The notes beneath the pieces are model-generated. The model searched no databases. It worked only from the letters and a program-made list of their open reading frames with translations, and was not told the DNA's origin. 12,182 nucleotides of DNA from Bacteroidales bacterium UBA5266. Lineage in GTDB: Bacteria > Bacteroidota > Bacteroidia > Bacteroidales > WCHB1-69. A program made the position numbers and the translations under genes. The stretch is from NCBI GenBank assembly GCA_002411545.1, contig DHTG01000063.1, positions 1 to 12,182 on the forward strand, written 5' to 3'. Shown here in pieces: positions 7,621 to 12,182 of this stretch. How positions within the stretch are numbered: position 1 is the first letter of the stretch; the number at the start of each line of letters is the position of its first letter.

Positions 7621-8676
7621 TTATTCGGCTGTGGGTGGTTTAGGATTATTGATTGCTTTCAGTAGTTTATAATACTCATCGTAAGTATACACTTCAAAAT
7701 CGGGAGGATATAAGAGCAACACTTTAGCCTGATTGGGATTTGTTTTGTGGGGAATGAGTTTCTTCAAAGCATCGTAGGATGACAAGATGATTTCATTTAC
7801 AAAAATAAAATACTCAACGGTTGCACATTTCGAAATACGCATAATATCGTCGTAGATGCTTATTTGTGAAGAATCTTTTAATTGTATGATAACGGTTTTA
7901 GGTGTTTTTTGGTAGAAGTATGCAATGGTATCTACGTTAAGTATAATCCATTGTGTTTGTGTTTGAAATCCCATATACATGGCAGTAGTTATTCCTTTAT
8001 CGAAATATTCGATTTTTAATTCCTTCCCGTTTTCGTTATAGTTCACCCATTTGCCTTTCCGAAAGTCTTTTACATAAGTTCCTTTGTTCTTTAGCTTTCC
8101 GTTTTCGTAGTAGTTCTCAAACGAACCATGCATTTTGTTGTAGGAGTAAAACATCTTAGTCCTTAACGCACCATTGGTATAATAGTTTGTATACATACCG
8201 TGCTTCAGTCCGTTCACCCAATTAGTTTCTTCCAACAAGCTGCCGTCTTTAGCGGAGTAAATTTTAGAAACTCCATGCAACATCCCCTTGTTGTAGTTTT
8301 CTTCTGCAATTAATTGTCCACTTGAGTTGTAATACAGCCATTGGCCATCTTTAATCTTATTCCAGTAGGCACCTTCGGCATAACGTGTGCCGTTTTCATG
8401 GTATAAAGTAGTAGTAACTATCGGAGAATTAGGTTTGAAATATGAAATGTTTTTTATTTTTCCGTTAGGGTGGTAGTGGATAAACTCGCCGACAGGCTCT
8501 CCGTTATAGAAGCGACCTTCGTATTCCAACACCTTATTCGTAGAGTATTTTTTCCAATAACCATATTTCTTGCCGAATTTGTCGGTACGGTTCAACGTGT
8601 CGGTTTGTGAATAGCTTATGCCAATTATCCCGATTAATAGGATCGTTAATAAGTGTTTAATTTTTACGTATTCCAT
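7621..8676 (-). CDS. Exported MORN-variant (YwqK-type) repeat protein of unknown function
   Basis: A 351-residue protein with a Sec signal (basic start, hydrophobic LLTILLIGIIGI, likely cleavage after SYS, residue 23, leaving an N-terminal Gln). Residues about 35-228 consist of roughly eight degenerate repeats of about 23 residues of the MORN-variant kind, seen in YYNSSGQL, NGLKHGMYTNYYTNGALR, ENYYENGKLKNKGTY and RKGKWVNYNENGKELK; the pattern is G-x-W/Y-x-x-Y-x-x-NG-x-L. Databases often label such proteins 'toxin-antitoxin system YwqK family antitoxin'; no toxin partner is present, and I do not infer a toxin-antitoxin role. Residues about 229-351 are non-repetitive, with IFVNEIILSSYDALKKL and a PP-containing C-terminus. 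By its signal it acts in the periplasm or envelope. It heads the operon with mnmA (2-nt gap) behind a good -7 box. Confidence 0.85.
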   Translation of the reverse strand: MEYVKIKHLLTILLIGIIGISYSQTDTLNRTDKFGKKYGYWKKYSTNKVLEYEGRFYNGEPVGEFIHYHPNGKIKNISYFKPNSPIVTTTLYHENGTRYAEGAYWNKIKDGQWLYYNSSGQLIAEENYNKGMLHGVSKIYSAKDGSLLEETNWVNGLKHGMYTNYYTNGALRTKMFYSYNKMHGSFENYYENGKLKNKGTYVKDFRKGKWVNYNENGKELKIEYFDKGITTAMYMGFQTQTQWIILNVDTIAYFYQKTPKTVIIQLKDSSQISIYDDIMRISKCATVEYFIFVNEIILSSYDALKKLIPHKTNPNQAKVLLLYPPDFEVYTYDEYYKLLKAINNPKPPTAE

Positions 8677-8712
8677 ATGATATGTTGATGGCTTATGAGT
8701 TCAAAAAACGTG

Positions 8713-8720
8713 CAAAGATA
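8713..8720 (-). promoter_or_regulatory. Bacteroidota -7 promoter box for the ywqK-like/mnmA operon
   Basis: The minus strand reads TATCTTTG then CA, a perfect TAnnTTTG(CA) match 36 nt upstream of the ATG, giving an inferred leader of about 30 nt. The best -33 candidate is a TTGA complementary to 8743-8746, a few nt further away than usual. The divergent miaA operon has no perfect box in the same 150 bp. Confidence 0.6.
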
Positions 8721-8826
8721 AATATTTTTATCATTAATAATATCAATTTTATCAATAATAAAGGTTTTTGTAGCTACGTTATCCCTGCATAAATGCTAAC
8801 ATATAGATAATTTTAATATTCGTTGA

Positions 8827-9615
8827 ATGGCTATTCACCATAAAAAATTTTTTTTGTGTTTTATCTTTTTGCTCTGTCAACAGCTGATTTTTGGGCAAAG
8901 CAAGCAAATTTTCAAGGGACGGATTATCGATTTCCTGATATCGCAGCCCTTGGAAGATAGCTACATCCATAATCTAAGTACGGGTGCTACGGTTTTCAGC
9001 AACGAAAAGGGCGATTTCTCGATAGGTGTGAAAGGCTGTGACACTTTAGCCATTACACGCGTAGGCTATAATCCCGAATTCATTATTCTGAACGATTCAT
9101 TGCTGCAAATAAAAGACAGAGTGTATATACGTTTGTTGATGAAAGCCATACTCTTACGCGAAATCAAGATTTATGCCGTCAAACCTTATCCTGTTTTCGT
9201 GAAAGATTTAAGCAAAAAAGAAGAACATATTCTTGATATAGAGGGCATACATTTAAGTAAGGAAGAGAAAGAACAAATGGAAAAACAATCCTCGTCGGGA
9301 GGCAACATCTTAGCTGCGACGCCTCTGGCTCATCCCTTTACCTTCTTTTACGAACAATACAGCCGCAAAGCCCGTTTGAAAAGAGAATATGCCGATTTAA
9401 TACAACATAATGACGAACTCAGTGTGCTTCAGCAGAAGTATAATCCCGATATCGTAAAGCAAATCACTAAACTCGAAGGTAATGAACTGGAGGATTTTAT
9501 GGTTTATTGTTCGTTTTCTTATTATACCCTCGTCGTTTCAAGCAAACAAGAAATCGAAGCCATGATTTTCAATAAATTTCAACTCTACAAGAAAGAAAAT
9601 GTCCGTCCTGAGTAA
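8827..9615 (+). CDS. Exported CarboxypepD_reg-like domain protein, unknown function
   Basis: A 262-residue protein with a signal peptide (MAIHHKKFFLCFIFLLCQQL, likely cleaved after IFG or FGQ, residues 23-24). Residues about 27-92 form a CarboxypepD_reg-like/beta-sandwich domain (FKGRIID, PLEDSYIHN, TGATVFSNEKGDFSI, GCDTLAITRVGY), the fold that starts many Bacteroidota SusC/TonB-dependent receptors, but here no plug or barrel follows. The second half is charged and helical. Residues about 168-258 (ATPLAHPFTFFYEQYSRKAR ... KYNPDIVKQITKLEGNELEDFM ... FSYYTL) resemble, from memory, a block conserved in small Bacteroidota proteins of this family. Probable place is the periplasm or envelope. Its last 17 nt overlap the start of miaA in another frame, so the two are co-transcribed. 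The exact promoter is not clear. Confidence 0.82.
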   Translation: MAIHHKKFFLCFIFLLCQQLIFGQSKQIFKGRIIDFLISQPLEDSYIHNLSTGATVFSNEKGDFSIGVKGCDTLAITRVGYNPEFIILNDSLLQIKDRVYIRLLMKAILLREIKIYAVKPYPVFVKDLSKKEEHILDIEGIHLSKEEKEQMEKQSSSGGNILAATPLAHPFTFFYEQYSRKARLKREYADLIQHNDELSVLQQKYNPDIVKQITKLEGNELEDFMVYCSFSYYTLVVSSKQEIEAMIFNKFQLYKKENVRPE

Positions 9616-10555
9616 CAAATCTTTGATATGCATTATGGGTCCAACGGCAAGCGGCAAAACCCGATTGGCGGCTAAACTTGCTTATGCTGTGGATGGTGAA
9701 ATTATTAGCGCCGATTCACGTCAGGTTTATAAACACATGGATATCGGTACAGGCAAAGATTTACAAGAATATACCATCGATAATGTTGACATAGCTATAC
9801 ATCTTATTAATATAGTCCCTCACGGTTATCACTACAGTGTGTTTGAATATCAACGTGATTTTTTTCGTGTGTATGAAGAGATTCAAAAGCGAAACCGACA
9901 AGCCATTCTTTGCGGTGGAAGCGGCATGTACATCGATGCGGTGTTGAATAATTATCACTTACAGCCCGTTCCTGAAAATAAAAAACTACGGGAGTCCTTA
10001 GCGAAGCTCCCTATGCAATCATTGGTCGATATATTAACGTCTTATAAATCTTTACATAACACCAGCGATACAAGCGACCGCCAACGTCTACTAAGAGCTG
10101 TTGAAATACAGGCATATTATGCCGAAACGCCCACCAGTAATCGAACCTTCAACTTAGATCCTATACTGTTTTATATCCATTTCGAAAGAGATGTTTTGCG
10201 AAAACGTATTACCCAACGTTTGCACGACCGCTTGAAGAACGGGATGATACAAGAAGTTGAAAAATTGATGAATGATGGTTTATCGGCCGATCAGTTATTG
10301 TATTATGGTTTGGAATACAAACATATTGCCTTATATCTCACAGGTAAAGTTACCTATGAGGAAATGCAAGAAAAATTAATGATTGCTATTCATCAGTTTG
10401 CCAAACGACAAGAAACATGGTTTAGAAGAATGCAACGAAACGGCTTCCACATGCATTATGTCGAAGGCGCTATGACAGAGGACGAAAAGATGCACTTTAT
10501 GCTTCAAACTTTGGGAAATTATACAGCTAATTATTTGAATAATGAAGACAAGTAA
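9599..10555 (+). CDS. miaA: tRNA dimethylallyltransferase MiaA
   Basis: A 318-residue enzyme that transfers a dimethylallyl group to N6 of A37 in tRNAs reading UNN codons. The P-loop is GPTASGKT (14-21); ISADSRQVYKHMDIGTGK (36-53) is the substrate/DMAPP region, here with GTGKDL as in the second Bacteroidota MiaA type instead of the GTAKPS of E. coli. LCGGSGMYIDAVL (104-116), RLLRAVEI (163-170) and HQFAKRQETWFRR (265-277) are intact. By memory many Bacteroidales carry two miaA copies, so a paralogue may exist elsewhere. The ATG at 9599 lies inside the 3' end of the upstream gene (17-nt overlap), which indicates coupling. The next ATG (codon 13) would begin immediately before the P-loop and is less likely. 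It is followed by a clear terminator. Confidence 0.95.
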   Translation: MSVLSNKSLICIMGPTASGKTRLAAKLAYAVDGEIISADSRQVYKHMDIGTGKDLQEYTIDNVDIAIHLINIVPHGYHYSVFEYQRDFFRVYEEIQKRNRQAILCGGSGMYIDAVLNNYHLQPVPENKKLRESLAKLPMQSLVDILTSYKSLHNTSDTSDRQRLLRAVEIQAYYAETPTSNRTFNLDPILFYIHFERDVLRKRITQRLHDRLKNGMIQEVEKLMNDGLSADQLLYYGLEYKHIALYLTGKVTYEEMQEKLMIAIHQFAKRQETWFRRMQRNGFHMHYVEGAMTEDEKMHFMLQTLGNYTANYLNNEDK

Positions 10556-10585
10556 CACATTCACTGCCTAAACAAAAACGTAACG

Positions 10586-10612
10586 AAACCCGTGCCAAGG
10601 GTTTTCTTTTTA
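10586..10612 (+). terminator. Rho-independent terminator of the miaA operon
   Basis: AAACCC (10586-10591) pairs with GGGTTT (10599-10604) around the loop GTGCCAA, followed by the T-rich tail TTCTTTTTATGTTTT. It lies about 30 nt after the miaA stop and reads in the same direction. Confidence 0.8.
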
Positions 10613-10786
10613 TGTTTTATAGGATAGTGATACATTCGCATCCCTGTGCATATCGTCTTGTTCGGATTATCACTCTATGTGCAATAAAATGTTAAAGTAT
10701 AACTGAAAAATTACACCTATAAACAGAATAAATTTGATGTGTTTTCATTGTTGTTTTCTTATGTTTTACAATATCTTTCAATTTCA

Positions 10787-10916
10787 TGCGCAACAAATTT
10801 AAAACGTTGCGGAACAAATTTTTTTTGTTCCGCAAGAAATGATCAACTGTTGCGCAACAAATGATCAACTGTTGCGCAACAAATGAAGGGTCCTTGCGCA
10901 ACAAATTCAAGATGTA
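10787..10916. repeat. Array of six 21-22 bp direct repeats, core TGCGCAACAAAT
   Basis: Repeat cores start at 10787, 10808, 10829, 10851, 10873 and 10895, that is steps of 21, 21, 22, 22 and 22 bp. Units 1, 4, 5 and 6 carry TGCGCAACAAAT exactly; unit 2 has TGCGGAACAAAT; unit 3 is degenerate (TCCGCAAGAAAT) because it is also the right arm of a hairpin. Units 3 and 4 share the tail GATCAACTGT. In units 4-6, and partly in unit 2, a preceding T completes the palindrome TTGCGCAA (TTGCGGAA in unit 2). The period is about two helical turns, so every core faces the same side of the helix. Not CRISPR: units are contiguous, with no unique 30-bp spacers. Confidence 0.85.
10807..10835. repeat. Perfect 12-bp inverted repeat inside the array
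   Basis: TTGCGGAACAAA (10807-10818) and TTTGTTCCGCAA (10824-10835) are exact reverse complements separated by five T. It covers all of unit 2 and the first half of unit 3, and the G in place of C in unit 2 is matched by a C in the other arm. Confidence 0.85.
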
Positions 10917-10980
10917 TTTTTTTGTTAAAAAAACGATGTGTTTCCGGTGATAATTCGAAAAGCAAAACAAATGTAAGTAA

Positions 10981-11022
10981 AATAAAAACCGGCAAACATC
11001 ACTATTAAATGTTTACCGGTTT
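10981..11022 (-). terminator. Rho-independent terminator of the HU-like gene
   Basis: Arms 10986-10999 (AAACCGGCAAACAT) and 11009-11022 (ATGTTTACCGGTTT) pair over 14 positions with one mismatch and a 9-nt loop. On the minus strand the stem is followed by the U-rich TTTTTATTTTA. It lies 20 nt after the stop of the HU-like gene. Confidence 0.85.
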
Positions 11023-11041
11023 CGTTCGGAGAATGGTATTA

Positions 11042-11443
11042 TTATTCTTCTTCCTTATCCTTGACTAGTTCATAATCTAGAATTTTAAGCAAATTTTTCA
11101 AATCCTTTCCGGGAGTGAAAATAATGCTTGCACCCTTGATACATGATTCGTTCAAATCTTCTTTCAAGAGCACACCTTCACTATGTATGCTTATGCGCAA
11201 GCTTCCCAAATCACCTAAACGTATGATTTTTCCGTCGGCAAGCTCAATGGCCATAAACTCCACCAAACTACTCAAAACAGCCAAGACATCCGTCTTGTTT
11301 ACTGTGGTAGCTTTACAAATGTAAGTGGATAACTTGAGTAAAGAATGCGATCCTGATGATAAGGCTAATGCGTAATACTTCTTTTCTCCGCCGCCTTCTA
11401 CTCCGGGCTCCCCCCGAAGTATCGCTTTAAATTGTACAGACAT
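11042..11443 (-). CDS. HU-related histone-like DNA-binding protein (Bacteroidota type)
   Basis: A 133-residue protein of the HU/IHF superfamily, longer than E. coli HU (90 residues), as usual for the 'HU-related' group of Bacteroides and Porphyromonas. An N-terminal strand region (SVQFKAILRGEP, KKYYALAL) precedes the helical dimerisation part (TTVNKTDVLAVLSSLVEFMAIELADG, in two pieces about 46-71), then the strand-turn GKIIRLGDLGSLRISIHSEGV (71-91) leading to the DNA-binding arms, and IIFTPGKDLKNLLK (107-120), matching the conserved F-x-PG of the family. The C-terminus is acidic (KDKEEE). By family it bends DNA or organises the nucleoid as a dimer. It is monocistronic, with its own terminator and about 690 bp of AT-rich DNA upstream. 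The ATG is the first in frame. I could not locate its promoter box. Confidence 0.88.
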   Translation of the reverse strand: MSVQFKAILRGEPGVEGGGEKKYYALALSSGSHSLLKLSTYICKATTVNKTDVLAVLSSLVEFMAIELADGKIIRLGDLGSLRISIHSEGVLLKEDLNESCIKGASIIFTPGKDLKNLLKILDYELVKDKEEE

Positions 11444-11616
11444 AACAATTTGTTTTAAAGGGTTAATGTTTTAATGAATTATATGATGAAAGGTTATACC
11501 TTGCATTTTTTTTTTATTTTATTATGTTCTGTTAATCGTTCTCATATTTTTTTTATTATCTTATTCTACTTATAACATACGTAAAAATTCAAAAAAATGT
11601 TTCATTAAATTTGAAA

Positions 11617-11691
11617 AAAATAAAAATAAATTCAAATAAATATTTTAAAGTACTGAATTAAAGTAAAATAAAATAAAAATAAATTCAAATA
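11617..11691. repeat. 22-bp direct repeat, 53 bp apart
   Basis: AAAATAAAAATAAATTCAAA followed by TA occurs at 11617-11638 and again exactly at 11670-11691. It is low complexity, but the 3' half TAAATTCAAATA is specific enough that a duplication is likely. It lies 174-248 bp upstream of the HU-like start. Confidence 0.6.
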
Positions 11692-11724
11692 TTATTATTT
11701 ATTGATATATATGTAAAAAAAAAC

Positions 11725-11872
11725 TCACTATTATCCGATAAAATTTAACAGATTCTTCACTTCGCTTAGAATGACACTCCTTCATCATATGTAAAATTAT
11801 TGTCATTCTAAGCGTAACGAGGTGAAGCGTAGAATCTGTACTAATATTGGAATTTATATCAGATAATAGTGA
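11725..11872. mobile_element. 148-bp MITE/REP-like element with nested inverted repeats
   Basis: The ends, TCACTATTATCCGATA (11725-11740) and TATCAGATAATAGTGA (11857-11872), are inverted repeats matching at 15 of 16 positions. Nested inside are perfect inverted pairs ACAGATTCT (11748-11756)/AGAATCTGT (11831-11839) and a 14-bp CGCTTAGAATGACA (11763-11776)/TGTCATTCTAAGCG (11801-11814) around a 24-nt loop. The right arm carries about 10 extra bases. No coding capacity and no clear target-site duplication is visible. The inner motif resembles TGTCATTCTGAGCG-type repeats that I recall from many bacterial genomes. A non-autonomous element or a structured regulatory repeat is possible. Confidence 0.55.
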
Positions 11873-12070
11873 AATAAATTAAGAATTATTAAAAATATAT
11901 CATCTTGTGATTGAATAAGAAAAATAACCGTGACAGTTGAAAGCATGGGCTATGTGTAATGCATAAGAATCTATAACTGAAGATATAAGCAGTTCTTGGA
12001 TTGTGTTTACTATTAATGGGTAGAAACAAGTTAGATAAGATGAAGAAGATAATCCAATCATTCGTGAGAA

Positions 12071-12104
12071 AACAAAAAAAAGAGAGCAGTGCGAACTACT
12101 CTCT
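12071..12104 (-). terminator. Rho-independent terminator for a gene entering from the right edge
   Basis: AGAGAG-C-AGT-GCGA-ACT-A-CTCTCT (12081-12104) folds into a 6-bp plus 3-bp stem with one mismatch and a GNRA-type tetraloop. The plus-strand A-run 12074-12081 gives eight U after the stem on the minus strand. It therefore ends minus-strand transcription from beyond 12182. In one frame a minus-strand reading would stop at 12135-12133, but only 15 codons are visible and the frame cannot be decided. Confidence 0.75.
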
Positions 12105-12182
12105 GATTTCATATTTTCATTTTCTTACCAATTCATAGTATTAGCAAACTAATGTTTTCACTGGTTTTTATTTCAATAGCGT

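Larger units (their letters stand above)
10556..11041. other. Intergenic region between convergent miaA and the HU-like gene
   Basis: These 486 bp have no convincing gene. They hold the miaA terminator, about 170 bp of plain AT-rich sequence, the 21-22 bp repeat array, and the terminator of the HU-like gene. A minus-strand open frame across 10692-10970 exists mainly because the array has no stops and begins with TTG; I do not call it a gene. Confidence 0.8.
11444..12132. other. Long AT-rich gene-free region upstream of the HU-like gene
   Basis: No supported gene in about 690 bp. 11444-11724 is extremely A/T-rich with runs of A, and must hold the HU-like gene's promoter, though no perfect TAnnTTTG is seen on that strand. 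It includes a 22-bp direct repeat. A 148-bp inverted-repeat element (11725-11872) and a terminator (12071-12104) follow. The stretch 11873-12070 shows nothing I recognise; the 70-residue minus-strand frame there starts inside the terminator and is rejected. Confidence 0.75.

Noticed and set aside
7621..8676. Toxin-antitoxin system implied by the YwqK antitoxin label
   Set aside because: The neighbour is mnmA, there is no small toxin gene, and the protein has a signal peptide. The label is a database habit and not evidence.
8677..8826. AT-rich direct and inverted repeats (TATCAATTT/TATCAATAA, GATAAA/TTTATC) as operator sites
   Set aside because: At this base composition such short matches are expected by chance; no regulator is known to bind them.
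8827..9615. SusC/TonB-dependent receptor gene fragment
   Set aside because: The frame is intact, ends in a helical domain and overlaps miaA by 17 nt, so it looks like a complete small protein and not a truncated receptor.
10787..10916. CRISPR array
   Set aside because: The units are only 21-22 bp in total with short partly shared tails, there are no spacers of uniform length, and no cas genes are near.
10692..10970. 92-residue minus-strand open frame across the repeat array
   Set aside because: It starts with TTG inside a putative -7 box, and its content is the translation of the repeats and AT-rich flanks. The core repeat has no stop in any minus-strand frame, which opens spurious frames. 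No domain is recognisable.
11900..12112. 70-residue minus-strand open frame
   Set aside because: Its first codons are the terminator stem and U-run at 12071-12104, and the composition is unlike a protein of this genome. No motif.
12133..12182. Possible 3' end of a minus-strand gene (15 codons before TGA)
   Set aside because: The terminator makes an upstream gene likely, but only 15 codons are visible and the reading frame cannot be chosen, so no CDS is listed.

Overview
The window looks like chromosomal DNA of a low-GC member of the Bacteroidota, most likely order Bacteroidales. The evidence is: an ExbB/TolQ-type proton-channel gene whose product starts with a Sec signal and an Ala/Glu-rich stretch; a Bacteroides/Porphyromonas-type HU-related protein; a CarboxypepD_reg-like exported protein in front of a phylum-type miaA; near absence of Shine-Dalgarno sequences; and several good matches to the Bacteroidota -7 promoter box TAnnTTTG. 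Genus cannot be fixed from sequence alone.

Layout. Positions 1-8676 are read almost wholly from the minus strand. In transcription order these are a MORN/YwqK-type repeat protein, mnmA, recQ, tRNA-Thr(CGT), pgi, speB, a HAD-family phosphatase, a TatD-type metal-dependent hydrolase, tRNA-Ser(GGA), and the 5' end of an exbB-like gene cut by the window edge. A 150-bp AT-rich divergent region (8677-8826) separates this block from a plus-strand pair, a CarboxypepD_reg-like exported protein and miaA. miaA converges on a minus-strand HU-like gene (11042-11443). The 486 bp between them hold a terminator for each gene and a striking array of six units spaced 21-22 bp apart. The right end (11444-12182) has no convincing gene. 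It is very AT-rich and carries a 148-bp element with terminal inverted repeats and a minus-strand terminator that must serve a gene beyond the window.

Functional picture. This is mainly a housekeeping region: glycolysis (Pgi), polyamine synthesis (SpeB), DNA repair (RecQ), tRNA supply and tRNA anticodon-loop modification (MnmA thiolates U34, MiaA prenylates A37), nucleoid structure (HU-like) and envelope energy transduction (ExbB). Gene pairs are tightly packed: pgi/speB overlap by 16 nt, the exported protein and miaA by 17 nt, the HAD gene and tatD are 1 nt apart, and the YwqK-like gene and mnmA 2 nt apart. Both tRNAs lie so close upstream of a protein gene that read-through and processing is the simplest reading. 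I see no defence system, prophage, CRISPR array or complete transposon. The most unusual material is the intergenic repeat array, the 148-bp MITE-like element and the rearranged C-terminal half of RecQ.
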